From NCBI GenBank assembly GCA_905235835.1, contig CAJONQ010000001.1:1-48108 (forward strand): DNA of 48,108 nt, in the 5' to 3' direction. This stretch comes from an uncultured Prevotella sp. GTDB taxonomy: Bacteria; Bacteroidota; Bacteroidia; Bacteroidales; Bacteroidaceae. The position numbers were made by a program, and so were the translations under genes. Under the pieces are notes generated by a model. The model searched no databases, had not been told where the DNA came from, and was given only the letters and a program-made list of their open reading frames with translations. Shown here piece by piece: positions 36,220 through 44,730 of the stretch; positions within the stretch are counted from its first letter, which is position 1, and every line of letters starts with the position of its first letter.

Positions 36220-37290
36220 TTACATGACTCCCGTGAGAATCATCAGTCTGTATATCACAAATCCCAGCAGAACGAGACAGACGATGACGATACCGCCAAT
36301 CGACCACTTGAGGATGCGACGTGTCTTCAGCGAGCGCTGATCCTCTGCCGACAGCTGTGGCTTCTCCTCTTCCATCACCTGCTGCTCTTGTTTGGTCTGA
36401 TTAATAAACTCTATCGCATTGACCAGGTTCATATCATTCTCATTGATGAGCGTGGAATACTTGGCGAACTTCACCAGGTCAGCGGTCATGAAGAGCTGGC
36501 GTAACTCATCCAGCGACTTCTGGTCACCATCCCGTGTCAACCGCTCGATAATCTCGGAACTGGTCATCTCCATAGCAGAGAACTTATAACGCTCCTCGAT
36601 ATAACGGCGCAGCGTATCGGTCAGTTTCGTGTAGTATTCCTTCTGGTTCTCTGAGGACACCATCTTGTCTGCCTTGATCTGCTCTATCTCCTTCATCGCC
36701 TTCTGGTGAGGCAGCAACCTCTTCACCAGCTTGAAACTCTTGATCAGTGGTTTGTTGTCGCGCAACCTTATATATAAATAGGTGGCGGCACCCAGCAAGA
36801 GTAATAAGAGGACACTCAACCAGAACACCAGTGACCAGTCGCTCCACAGGAAAGGATTATCCTGTACGTCCTTAGGACCGAAGAACTGGTTCATCTTCGT
36901 GGTATCCACATCGACCTCCATCACTTTCAGGGCAAGACTCTTGCTCTGGTAAGCCTTTCCATCCACCTTCACCTTGAAAGGTGGGAGATAATAGAGCTTC
37001 CCGTCAAAGGAAGTCAAGGTATAGACACGGCTCCACTGCTGTCCGTTGTCTATCTCCTCTTTCTTCTCCTCTCCGACAGACAGTACCTCTATGCCCTCCA
37101 CCAACGGCTCTTTCGACTTATAGGTGGGGAAGACGACTTTCGCATTCGCAGGGGCTGTCACCGTCAGGGTGACATGTACCTGCTGTCCGATGAGCATCTG
37201 GATAGAGTCGATTCTCGCCTCCACCCCTACCTGCGCCATCATGGTGGCAACGGTACATACCAGCGTTAACAGTATAACGATTCGTTTCAT
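36220..37290 (-). CDS. Bat-operon membrane protein, BatD-like Ig plus cytoplasmic domain
   Basis: The product is 356 aa. A signal peptide (KRIVILLTLVCTVATMMAQ) is followed by a beta-rich domain (about 20-130) like one Ig unit of BatD, a TM helix (about 152-175), a basic helical cytoplasmic domain (about 180-300, YYTKLTDTLRRYIEERYKF, like the DUF4381 type) and a final TM helix (about 325-347). It occupies the place between DUF58 and BatA found in many Bacteroidota bat operons. Its ATG follows the DUF58 stop directly. I can only infer a role in Bat complex assembly. Confidence 0.75.
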   Translation of the reverse strand: MKRIVILLTLVCTVATMMAQVGVEARIDSIQMLIGQQVHVTLTVTAPANAKVVFPTYKSKEPLVEGIEVLSVGEEKKEEIDNGQQWSRVYTLTSFDGKLYYLPPFKVKVDGKAYQSKSLALKVMEVDVDTTKMNQFFGPKDVQDNPFLWSDWSLVFWLSVLLLLLLGAATYLYIRLRDNKPLIKSFKLVKRLLPHQKAMKEIEQIKADKMVSSENQKEYYTKLTDTLRRYIEERYKFSAMEMTSSEIIERLTRDGDQKSLDELRQLFMTADLVKFAKYSTLINENDMNLVNAIEFINQTKQEQQVMEEEKPQLSAEDQRSLKTRRILKWSIGGIVIVCLVLLGFVIYRLMILTGVM

Positions 37291-38160
37291 TTAACTACGT
37301 TGTTTAAAGAGCATCAGCAGGTGTTTGACAAAATCATCGTTCGTAGCGATACTGATCATATCCACATTACTCTTGTTCATCGTCTCACGAAGCTGCTGCT
37401 GACGAGTCATCCAATAGTGCTGATGTGCCTGACGGAGCCGTTTGCTGCTGGTATCGATATACTGTTCGTAACCGGTCTCAGCATCCACCACACGCATCAG
37501 TCCCACGTCAGGCAGTTCCTTGGCTCGCAGGTCATACACCTGAACAGCAACGACATCATGCTTCCGATTACAAATCTGCATCGTCTGCAGGAAGTCCTGC
37601 TGCACATAGAAGTCACTCAGCACAAAAGCGGTACAGCGGCGTTTTGCCACACTCGTCAGGAACTCCAGTGCCTGTTTGACATCCGTGCGCTTGCTCTCCG
37701 GCTTGAAGTCCAACAGTTCACGGATGATATACAGGATATGCTTACGTCCTTTCTTCGGAGGGATATATTTCTCAATATGGTCAGAGAAGAACACCACACC
37801 GATCTTGTCATTATTCTGAATGGCACTGAAGGCAATGGTCGCCGCTATCTCCGTCACCATGTCACGCTTCATCTGCTTCTGGGTACCGAAATCGAGGGAG
37901 CCGCTGACATCGATGAGTAACATCACGGTCAACTCACGCTCCTCCTCGAACACCTTCACATAAGGATGATGAAAACGTGCCGTCACATTCCAGTCGATGT
38001 CACGCACATCATCCCCGTACTGGTATTCACGTACCTCACTGAAAGCCATACCACGTCCCTTGAAGGCAGAGTGATACTGCCCAGCAAAGACGTTGGCACT
38101 CAGTCCACGTGCCTTGATCTCTATCTTCCGAACTTTCTTCAGTAACTCAGCTGTTTCCAT
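37291..38160 (-). CDS. DUF58-family (VWA-like) protein
   Basis: The product is 289 aa and soluble. The N-terminus has KKVRKIEIKARGLSANVFAG and GMAFSEVREYQYGDDVRDID, the DUF58 signature, then a VWA-like core with LLIDVSGSLDFG (MIDAS-like DxSxS). Such proteins are encoded next to MoxR AAA+ ATPases and are regarded as their adaptor or substrate partners. Its ATG overlaps the moxR stop (TAATG, 38158-38162), so the two are translationally coupled. Length is normal for the soluble form. Confidence 0.9.
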   Translation of the reverse strand: METAELLKKVRKIEIKARGLSANVFAGQYHSAFKGRGMAFSEVREYQYGDDVRDIDWNVTARFHHPYVKVFEEERELTVMLLIDVSGSLDFGTQKQMKRDMVTEIAATIAFSAIQNNDKIGVVFFSDHIEKYIPPKKGRKHILYIIRELLDFKPESKRTDVKQALEFLTSVAKRRCTAFVLSDFYVQQDFLQTMQICNRKHDVVAVQVYDLRAKELPDVGLMRVVDAETGYEQYIDTSSKRLRQAHQHYWMTRQQQLRETMNKSNVDMISIATNDDFVKHLLMLFKQRS

Positions 38161-39155
38161 TAAGGAACCTCAACCTTATTAATAATCTTGGATACGATCT
38201 CCTCACTGGTCACATTACTTGCCTCAGCCTCGTAGGTCAGTCCGATACGATGACGAAGCACGTCATGGGCAACGGCACGCACATCCTCTGGTACCACATA
38301 GCCACGACGCTTGATGAAGGCATAGGCACGGGCTGCCTTGGCGAGATTGATGGAGGCACGAGGACTACCACCAAAGGATATCATGTCCTTCATATCCTTC
38401 AGACCATAACGGTCAGGGTAACGGGTGGCGAAGACGATGTCAGCGATATACTGCTCGATCTTCTCGTCAATATATACCTCACGGACGACAGCACGGGCAT
38501 TCAATATCTCCTGTGCCGTCGTGACAGGTGTCACCTCAGGCAGTGCCCCTGCGATATTCTCACGGATGATACGCTTCTCCTCCTCTAAGGTCGGATAGTC
38601 AATGACCACCTTCAGCATGAAACGGTCCATCTGTGCCTCAGGCAACGGATAGGTTCCTTCCTGCTCGATAGGGTTCTGTGTTGCCATCACGAGGAATGGT
38701 GAGGGCAGGTCGAAGGTCTCCTTGCCGATCGTCACCTGTTTCTCCTGCATCGCCTCCAATAAGGCACTCTGTACTTTTGCCGGGGCACGGTTGATCTCAT
38801 CCGCCAACACGAAGTTGGCGAAGACAGGTCCTTGCTTCACCTGGAAGCGCTCGTCTTTCTGCGAGTAGATCATCGTACCTGTCACATCGGCAGGTAACAG
38901 GTCTGGAGTAAACTGAATACGACTATAGGATGCGTCAATCAGTTGGGCGAGGGTCTTGATGGCAAGGGTCTTGGCAAGACCAGGAACACCTTCCAACAGG
39001 ATATTACCATCACTCAGCAGTCCGATTAACAACGAGTCCACTAAATGCTTCTGTCCTACAATCACACGGTCCATACCTGTTACCAGATTGGTAACGAAAC
39101 CGCTTTGCTGTTCTATCCGGATATTCAACTCACGGATATCAATAGATTCTGCCAT
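38160..39155 (-). CDS. moxR: MoxR-family AAA+ ATPase
   Basis: The product is 331 aa. Walker A is GVPGLAKT (56-63), Walker B is [20 protein letters not shown] (Asp119, Glu120), sensor 1 is in [23 protein letters not shown] (with the arginine finger), and the C-terminal lid has [21 protein letters not shown]. MoxR proteins are chaperone-like ATPases working with VWA proteins, here DUF58, BatA and BatB. It starts 22 nt after the MBL-fold gene, so it is the second gene of the operon. Confidence 0.93.
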   Translation of the reverse strand: MAESIDIRELNIRIEQQSGFVTNLVTGMDRVIVGQKHLVDSLLIGLLSDGNILLEGVPGLAKTLAIKTLAQLIDASYSRIQFTPDLLPADVTGTMIYSQKDERFQVKQGPVFANFVLADEINRAPAKVQSALLEAMQEKQVTIGKETFDLPSPFLVMATQNPIEQEGTYPLPEAQMDRFMLKVVIDYPTLEEEKRIIRENIAGALPEVTPVTTAQEILNARAVVREVYIDEKIEQYIADIVFATRYPDRYGLKDMKDMISFGGSPRASINLAKAARAYAFIKRRGYVVPEDVRAVAHDVLRHRIGLTYEAEASNVTSEEIVSKIINKVEVP

Positions 39156-39177
39156 AATTCTATATTTATATTTATGA

Positions 39178-39981
39178 TTACTCTAACTCGAAGATCCCTG
39201 TCGGCGTGGTACGCTTGAGGACCTCCATCTTCAGGTCGACACCCACGATGATACCATAGTCACGGAGGACACTCTCCACCGTCTTACGCGCCAACTCTGG
39301 ATGATTGTTCTCCTCACTCAGATGGCACAGCCACACATAACGCAGATGTTCCGTCATGTTCTCTACCAGAGCAAGACCACAGGAGCGGTTGCTCAGATGA
39401 CCGGTCTGCGAGAGGATACGCCCTTTCAGGAACTGTGGGTAAGGACCGTCGTTGACCATCTCCTCGTCATGATTTGCCTCAATGACGAGATAGTTAGCCT
39501 CTGAGATAAAGGGCTTCATCTCCTCAGTGACATATCCCGCATCAGTGATGATACAGAAGTTGACACCCTCTGCCTCAATCATATAACCCACATTGTCACT
39601 ACTGTCATGAGGAACAGGGAAAGGAGTCACGAGGAAATCCCCGATTTTAATGGTCTTCCCTTTCTCCACAAAGCGTTTCCGCTCTGGTAAGACCTTCTGT
39701 TGAACACAATAGTTCTTCTCTATCCCCTCATGTACCTTCTCGGTAGTATATACCGGCACCTGATAGTCTTTGCTAAACGAGCCTACCGATTTGATATGAT
39801 CGGCATGGTCATGAGTGACAAGCACATGATGCACCTGCGACATGCTAAGCCCGTAATCCTTAAAGTCCTTTTTCAGACCTCTTAATCCTACTCCGATATC
39901 TATCAACAGTCCATCCGTCGGGGTCATCAGCATATAGCAATTACCACTACTGCCGCTGCCAAAGGATATAAATTTCAGCAT
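39178..39981 (-). CDS. MBL-fold metallo-hydrolase (YycJ/WalJ-like)
   Basis: With the start at 39981 the product is 267 aa and opens with MLKFISFGSGSSGNCYML, the family hallmark. An in-frame Met at 40002 is rejected because it falls within the -7 element of the gene's promoter (40000-40007). The metal site is HDHADH (His57, His59, Asp61, His62), with later HDSSDN and CHLSEENNHPE supplying more ligands. WalJ-type proteins are probable exonucleases or nucleotide hydrolases tied to cell-wall and DNA homeostasis; the substrate here is unknown. It is the first gene of the moxR-bat transcript. Confidence 0.88.
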   Translation of the reverse strand: MLKFISFGSGSSGNCYMLMTPTDGLLIDIGVGLRGLKKDFKDYGLSMSQVHHVLVTHDHADHIKSVGSFSKDYQVPVYTTEKVHEGIEKNYCVQQKVLPERKRFVEKGKTIKIGDFLVTPFPVPHDSSDNVGYMIEAEGVNFCIITDAGYVTEEMKPFISEANYLVIEANHDEEMVNDGPYPQFLKGRILSQTGHLSNRSCGLALVENMTEHLRYVWLCHLSEENNHPELARKTVESVLRDYGIIVGVDLKMEVLKRTTPTGIFELE

Positions 39982-39999
39982 TTTAGTTAATATTTTGTG

Positions 40000-40037
40000 C
40001 AAAAGTAATAAAAAGTTAGGAGTTTTCCTTATCTTTG
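40000..40037. promoter_or_regulatory. Divergent promoters of the bat operon and a lipoprotein gene
   Basis: TACTTTTG on the minus strand (40000-40007) serves the MBL-moxR-bat run; its start would be near 39994. TATCTTTG on the plus strand (40030-40037) serves the lipoprotein gene; its start would be near 40044, 20 nt before the ATG. The -7 elements are 22 bp apart, so the two polymerases would overlap each other's upstream region and compete. Confidence 0.6.
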
Positions 40038-40063
40038 CATTGTTTTTTGATAATTTTAAACTT

Positions 40064-40504
40064 ATGAAATATTACTTGTTATTTGCACTCGCGTTGATAG
40101 TTGATAGTTGTCAGCTATATGACGAGAATGCTGTTGATGCCGTAGACAAGCCTCTCATGGCATGGTCTGAGGCTTATTTCGGGTTTGATTATGAGGAGGC
40201 TTTGGACTATATGACACCTGAGAGTGGAAAATGGATCCGCTTCGCCGCCACTAACATCACCGAGAAGGATGTCAGCTTCATCAACGAGCATAACAAGGGG
40301 GCTAAGGTGGAGATCATCGACCGTCAGATGATGCCTGGTGACACCACCTGCTCTGCCCGCATCCGTGTCTCCGACTTTGTCCTGTTGGGTTTTGTAGAAC
40401 AAGAGAACAAGGTCATTGACGTGGCGGAATACCAGATTACGCTGGCTAAACGGGACGGTGAATGGCAAGTTAAAATGGAAGGCCCACTGCAAAGTGGAAA
40501 GTAA
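40064..40504 (+). CDS. Small putative lipoprotein
   Basis: With the start at 40064 the product is 146 aa (MKYYLLFALALIVDSCQLYD). The frame is open from 39995 but that start lies upstream of the promoter and is rejected. The Cys at residue 16 after LALIVDS gives a lipobox, with Asp at -2 being unusual. The mature part is a small alpha/beta domain ending in ITLAKRDGEWQVKMEGP, a strand pattern typical of NTF2-like or DUF4878-type lipoproteins. The function is unknown. The last 35 nt overlap the 3' end of the convergent tamL-like gene. Confidence 0.72.
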   Translation: MKYYLLFALALIVDSCQLYDENAVDAVDKPLMAWSEAYFGFDYEEALDYMTPESGKWIRFAATNITEKDVSFINEHNKGAKVEIIDRQMMPGDTTCSARIRVSDFVLLGFVEQENKVIDVAEYQITLAKRDGEWQVKMEGPLQSGK

Positions 40505-42680
40505 AGTCACGACTGAGTTTCGGATGGGTGATAGGATAATGCTCGTCACCACTCTCGTAAGCGGGATTGACCGCTTTCATACCCATATCGAAACGCAGAA
40601 TAAAATAGTCGAAATTGAAGCGGAAGCCTAATCCATAGCCTACCGCCAGTTGTTTCCAGAACTCCGAGAGCTGGAACTGTCCTCCAGGCTGTTCATCATA
40701 AGCACGTAACGTCCAGATATTACCGGCATCCACAAACAGGGCGATACCCAGTTTCCAGAACAGGTGGGCACGATATTCCATATTCAGGTCTAACTTCATA
40801 TCACCCGTCTGGTTGATGAAGTCAATACGTCCGTCCTTGCTGATGTATTTTCCTGGTCCCAGGCTACGCACGCTCCACCCTCTCACACTATTGGCGCCAC
40901 CCGAGAAATAACGTTTCTCAAAGGGCAGGATTTTACTGTTACCATAAGGATAGGCGATACCCAGTCCGGCATGGAACACCAGCTGGTTATTAAAATTGAA
41001 GTTGACGGTACGGGTCACGTCAATATCCGCTTTCACATATTGTGCATAAGCGATATCAAAGAAAGTATACTGCCCCTCGTTGTTACGATGGAAACTGAAG
41101 GTCTTCGCAGCCAGTCCTAACAGGTTACCTGCCATCTCGGCATTTGTCTTGATGGCAAAGACACCATTGTTATAGGAGTACCCCACCCCGAACTTCATGA
41201 TAAACAGGTTCTCGTAGTTATAACGCAGGATGGCGTTACGGCTACTGGTATCATCCAGATATTCTCTCTTAAAGGTCTCACTGATCCACGGCATGGAGAT
41301 ATAGTTCAGGTCCAGCAGGTCAATGCGGTAGTGGTCGTGGTGATTGGGATTATTCCATTTATAACGCCACCCCACAGAGAACACTCGTCTGTGGAACTCT
41401 GGTCGGTTCTGGAGGTCATATAACAGCGACACCTCACTGCTGGCATTGATGCGACGATGGATATCCGCCGGCAGAAAGGGAGCGATGAAACGGGGGAAGG
41501 TCAGTTTCGTTCCCAGACTGTACTCCAAGAAGTGATGGTTGGAATAGCCCTCCAGTCCCTTGATAGCCTCATAGGCGCCACGCAGTTCTATCGTCAGGTT
41601 CTCCGAGCCTTTGAACAGGTTACGGTTCTGGTAGGTCAGTGAGGCGGCGGCACCCAAGTCACCAGCCGTATTCGTACCTTCCGGCTGGAAAGAGATTGTC
41701 GAGGGTTTGTTCGTACTGACTTGTATCTGACAGTCCAGCAGACTACTGTCCGGCTGTTCCTTAAACGAGATATTGGTATAGCGCACAGCCCCCAGTCTGC
41801 CAAAATGGTTATAGGTGTTCTGCAACTCTTCCGCGGAATAATACTCTCCCTCTCTGAGATAGGTGTTACGACGGAGCACTCCATTTCGCAAATGGATGAC
41901 AGAGTCCTCCGGGTCACCACTGCTATACTGCACGTCTCGCATCGTATAGCGTTGGTGGGGCATCATATTCCCGTCCCTGTCACGCTGCTGTCGCAGCAAC
42001 AATACCACATCAATCTCCTGGGAGTTTGCCACGGAGTCTGCCTCGTAGAGGATATATTCCTTATTAAAACGATAGAAACCGAGGTTATTCAACTCGTTAG
42101 TGATCCGCTTACGCTCGCCGTCCAGGTTCTCCACACTGAAACGCATCCCGCTTTTGAGTCCTCGCCGTTGGGGGTCATCAAGGTGTAACAGACTGTTTAT
42201 CAGCGAGTCTTCAATGACATAGTCGATCTTACGAATGGTATAGGGCTTTCCCGGATGCAGGAAGTAGGTCACGTCAATCCTCTTTTTCTTTGCCTTGGTC
42301 ATCGCATCGACACCAGCACGCAGATAACCCATATTCGCTAACTGCATCTGCAGGTCTTCCATCGAGCGGCGGGTACTCATAGAGTCATACAACACAGGAG
42401 CCTCACCGATAGAGCGTAACAAACGGTTAATCCATTTGGTGGTGTCTCTTCCTGAGAGGGAATAGGTGGCAAGGGGTATCTTGACAGTAGAGAACCAGCG
42501 GGCATTACCAATCTGCCGCACGTATGCTTTCATATCCGACGGGTTGATATCCTTGTTCTTGGACTCGCTCTTTACCTGTACCTTATTAAGCAGATACGAA
42601 CCTTCAGGGACGTATTTCGTCTCTGAACAGGCACAGAAAAAGAGCACCAACAAAAGATATATAGGGTATCTAAGTCGCAT
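40470..42680 (-). CDS. tamL: TamL-like Omp85-family outer-membrane lipoprotein
   Basis: With the start at 42680 the product is 736 aa. MRLRYPIYLLLVLFFCACSE gives a signal with a lipobox Cys at about residue 18, then SETKYVPEGSYLLNKVQV, the usual TamL opening. POTRA-like domains run to about 330, followed by a 16-strand barrel (about 340-736) with ASLTYQNRNLFKGSENLTI, GGANSVRGWSVRSLGPG (the VRGF-type L6 motif) and a C-terminal aromatic DFTFHFAVGLPF. TamL partners TamB in outer-membrane assembly in Bacteroidota. The open frame upstream to 42698 is rejected because it crosses the promoter. Confidence 0.87.
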   Translation of the reverse strand: MRLRYPIYLLLVLFFCACSETKYVPEGSYLLNKVQVKSESKNKDINPSDMKAYVRQIGNARWFSTVKIPLATYSLSGRDTTKWINRLLRSIGEAPVLYDSMSTRRSMEDLQMQLANMGYLRAGVDAMTKAKKKRIDVTYFLHPGKPYTIRKIDYVIEDSLINSLLHLDDPQRRGLKSGMRFSVENLDGERKRITNELNNLGFYRFNKEYILYEADSVANSQEIDVVLLLRQQRDRDGNMMPHQRYTMRDVQYSSGDPEDSVIHLRNGVLRRNTYLREGEYYSAEELQNTYNHFGRLGAVRYTNISFKEQPDSSLLDCQIQVSTNKPSTISFQPEGTNTAGDLGAAASLTYQNRNLFKGSENLTIELRGAYEAIKGLEGYSNHHFLEYSLGTKLTFPRFIAPFLPADIHRRINASSEVSLLYDLQNRPEFHRRVFSVGWRYKWNNPNHHDHYRIDLLDLNYISMPWISETFKREYLDDTSSRNAILRYNYENLFIMKFGVGYSYNNGVFAIKTNAEMAGNLLGLAAKTFSFHRNNEGQYTFFDIAYAQYVKADIDVTRTVNFNFNNQLVFHAGLGIAYPYGNSKILPFEKRYFSGGANSVRGWSVRSLGPGKYISKDGRIDFINQTGDMKLDLNMEYRAHLFWKLGIALFVDAGNIWTLRAYDEQPGGQFQLSEFWKQLAVGYGLGFRFNFDYFILRFDMGMKAVNPAYESGDEHYPITHPKLSRDFTFHFAVGLPF

Positions 42681-42687
42681 TTTGTTG

Positions 42688-42695
42688 CAAAGGTA
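42688..42695 (-). promoter_or_regulatory. tamL: tamL promoter -7 element
   Basis: TACCTTTG on the minus strand ends 7 nt before the ATG (42680), with TTG about 20 nt upstream. The inferred start (about 42682) leaves almost no leader, so the mRNA is probably leaderless or nearly so. Confidence 0.55.
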
Positions 42696-42739
42696 CAAAA
42701 ATAATTGAGAATTGACAATCGATAATTAAGAATTATTCT

Positions 42740-42747
42740 TACCTTTG
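42740..42747 (+). promoter_or_regulatory. Promoter -7 element of the second TrmH-type methyltransferase
   Basis: TACCTTTG on the plus strand lies 16 nt before the ATG at 42764, placing the start at about 42754. The 44 bp between this and the tamL element is AT-rich and rich in AATTG/CAATT half-sites that could pair. Confidence 0.55.
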
Positions 42748-42763
42748 CCAGAAAATACATATA

Positions 42764-43486
42764 ATGATTAGCAAAAACCAGATCAAGCTTATCCGTTCTT
42801 TGGAGTTGAAGAAGAACAGAAAACGGGAGGGACTCTTCGTGGCAGAGGGTCCGAAAGTCGTCGGTGACCTCATGCAGGCTGGCTACCAGCCGAGGATGCT
42901 CTTCTCCACGACAGGACGTCCTGACGCGGAAAGCATCACGGAGGAGGAACTGCGCAAGATCAGCTTCCTGCAACACCCTCAGGAGGTCCTTGCCGTCTTC
43001 GAGATACCAACCCCTCCGCTCTCCACTCTCCACTCTCCACTCTCCCTCGCCCTCGACGGAGTACAGGACCCAGGCAACTTAGGGACTATCATTCGTATTG
43101 CCGACTGGTTTGGCATTACGACGATCTACTGTTCTTTAGACACTGCCGATGCCTATAACCCGAAGGTGGTACAGGCAACGATGGGCAGTCTTGCACACGT
43201 CCAGGTAATCTACACTGATTTGGTGGAACTTTTCAAAAGTCTCCCACCCTCCTATCCGATCTATGGTACCTTGCTGGATGGTGAGAATATCTATGAGCAT
43301 GAACTGACCGACGAGGGCATCATCGTTATGGGTAATGAGGGAAACGGTATCTCTGCGGAGGTGCGACAGCATATCACGGATAAGCTTCTGATTCCCGATT
43401 TCCATACAGACGGACTACGGGCAGAGAGTCTGAATGTCGCCATTGCCACGGCAATCACCTGCTCTGAGTTTCGCCGTAGGACATGA
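42764..43486 (+). CDS. TrmH/SpoU-family RNA 2'-O-methyltransferase (copy 2)
   Basis: The product is 240 aa. Its N-terminal part has NQIKLIRSLELKKNRKREG and VAEGPKVVGDLMQAG; the SPOUT domain has LDGVQDPGNLGTIIRIADWF, IVMGNEGNGISAEV and ESLNVAIATAITCSEF. The linker between them (about residues 84-96, TPPLSTLHSPLSLAL) is encoded by a 7-bp tandem repeat at 43019-43046. It is diverged from copy 1 at 24466-25242 and likely modifies another RNA site. The gene is monocistronic and ends just before a terminator on the opposite strand. Confidence 0.88.
   Translation: MISKNQIKLIRSLELKKNRKREGLFVAEGPKVVGDLMQAGYQPRMLFSTTGRPDAESITEEELRKISFLQHPQEVLAVFEIPTPPLSTLHSPLSLALDGVQDPGNLGTIIRIADWFGITTIYCSLDTADAYNPKVVQATMGSLAHVQVIYTDLVELFKSLPPSYPIYGTLLDGENIYEHELTDEGIIVMGNEGNGISAEVRQHITDKLLIPDFHTDGLRAESLNVAIATAITCSEFRRRT
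43019..43046 (+). repeat. Four 7-bp tandem repeats inside the methyltransferase gene
   Basis: CTCTCCA is repeated four times (the last copy ends in C). Because 7 is not a multiple of 3, gain or loss of a single unit would shift the reading frame before the SAM-binding domain. In the sequence given the frame is intact. Confidence 0.85.
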
Positions 43487-43560
43487 AAAAAGGGGTTCCC
43501 GTCTTCACAGATAGACACCCCTCGAGGAAAATGATAAATATAGATTAAATTACTAGTTGT
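43486..43560 (-). ncRNA. Candidate small RNA with its own promoter and terminator
   Basis: A minus-strand promoter (TACTTTTG, 43567-43574, with TTTG 20 nt upstream) predicts a start near 43560. The RNA would run about 75 nt with an unstructured 5' part and end in a hairpin (43492-43521): stem GGGGT/ACCCC and GTCT/AGAC around an 8-nt loop with a 4-nt bulge, followed by six U. No start codon with a useful frame is seen. It lies in the 3' region of the maf operon and ends against the 3' end of the convergent methyltransferase gene, so it may also serve as the maf terminator. No known family is claimed. Confidence 0.5.
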
Positions 43561-43566
43561 GTGTTG

Positions 43567-43574
43567 CAAAAGTA
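43567..43574 (-). promoter_or_regulatory. Promoter of the candidate small RNA
   Basis: TACTTTTG on the minus strand is an exact -7 match and TTTG is found 20 nt upstream of it (about 43595-43598). There is no protein start within reach downstream on this strand, which is why an RNA product is proposed. Confidence 0.55.
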
Positions 43575-43642
43575 GTCATTATTCCTGAAACCGCCAAATA
43601 TTCATTGAAATAAATTCAACGTTTAACACTTTTATTGTATTT

Positions 43643-44218
43643 TTAGAACACTTTCAATGCCTCATAGATTCGCTGCACAGGAAATCCCATCACATTGAAA
43701 TAACTACCGTTCATCCCTGTCACACCCACATGTCCTATCCATTCCTGGATACCATAGGCGCCTGCCTTGTCGAAGGGATGGTAATGCTCCACATAATAGG
43801 TGATTTCTTCGTCTGAAAGTTTCTTAAAGGTCACATCGGTCTCCACCGAGAAGCTGACCTGCTTCTCTTGGGTTGTCAGACAGACTCCCGTGATGACCTG
43901 ATGGGTCTTACCACTCAACTCATGAAGCATCTGTTTTGCTTCCTCGGCATCCTTGGGCTTTCCCATCACTTTCTCCCCTAATATCACAATGGTATCGGCT
44001 GTGATGATCAACTCGTCAGCAGCGATTGCCTGCTGGTAGGCTGCCGCCTTCTTCTGGGAGATATATCCTGCGATATCCTTCGTCGGAAGGTCTTGAGGAT
44101 AACTTTCATCAATTCCGTCTAACACTCTGACTTTAAACGGAATATCAAGACCGCCCAACAGTTCCTTACGTCTTGGGGAGTTGCTGGCGAGGATTATATG
44201 ATAACGATCACTTACCAT
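43643..44218 (-). CDS. maf: Maf-family nucleotide pyrophosphatase
   Basis: The product is 191 aa. The hallmark [16 protein letters not shown] is at residues about 9-24, then [21 protein letters not shown] with the catalytic Asp, and [24 protein letters not shown]. Maf proteins hydrolyse non-canonical or modified NTPs such as dTTP/UTP. Length is normal. Its start overlaps the kdsC end by 7 nt, so it is the last gene of the nitroreductase-DUF2520-kdsC-maf run. Confidence 0.94.
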   Translation of the reverse strand: MVSDRYHIILASNSPRRKELLGGLDIPFKVRVLDGIDESYPQDLPTKDIAGYISQKKAAAYQQAIAADELIITADTIVILGEKVMGKPKDAEEAKQMLHELSGKTHQVITGVCLTTQEKQVSFSVETDVTFKKLSDEEITYYVEHYHPFDKAGAYGIQEWIGHVGVTGMNGSYFNVMGFPVQRIYEALKVF

Positions 44219-44730
44219 CCGAAAGCCCTTTCATCTTGTAACCACTTACTCTGTGCTTTCAGGGTCTGTTCTATCACATCCCTGCCACAGCCACAACCAC
44301 CATCATAGTCACTAACATAAATACTGACATCCTTCACTTCCGCACAGGCATCCTTGGGACAGACGGGACACCCTACCCTGCGCATCACCTCCAAGTCGGG
44401 GATGTCATCACCCATGAACATCACCTCGTCGTCCCTCAGTCCGTGTTTGGCAAGGAACTCCTCGTATATCTTGATCTTCACAGCGGCACCCAGGTAGATG
44501 TCTGTCATCCCCAGTCCCTCATAGCGTTTCCGTACCCCCTCGATCTTACATCCGGAGATGATGGCGATATTCAGTCCCATCTTCACGGCAAGTTGGATGG
44601 CATAGCCGTCCTTGATATTCACTGTACGCAAGGGGGTACCGTCTATCCCCAAGGAGATCGTCGACCCGCTCAGCACACCGTCCAGGTCGAAGACGATAGC
44701 ACGTATCTTCTGTAAATCGTAGTTTATCAT
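44212..44730 (-). CDS. kdsC: Kdo-8-phosphate phosphatase (KdsC-type HAD)
   Basis: The product is 172 aa. HAD motif I is [14 protein letters not shown], with the nucleophile and acid-base Asp kept; the residues after DGVL are SGS rather than the usual TDG. IISG (motif II), [12 protein letters not shown] (Lys, motif III) and [12 protein letters not shown] (motif IV) follow. KdsC releases phosphate from Kdo-8-P for LPS core synthesis and acts as a tetramer without a cap domain. The C-terminus is Cys/Gly-rich (GGCGCGRDV). Its start overlaps the DUF2520 gene by 4 nt. Confidence 0.9.
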   Translation of the reverse strand: MINYDLQKIRAIVFDLDGVLSGSTISLGIDGTPLRTVNIKDGYAIQLAVKMGLNIAIISGCKIEGVRKRYEGLGMTDIYLGAAVKIKIYEEFLAKHGLRDDEVMFMGDDIPDLEVMRRVGCPVCPKDACAEVKDVSIYVSDYDGGCGCGRDVIEQTLKAQSKWLQDERAFGW

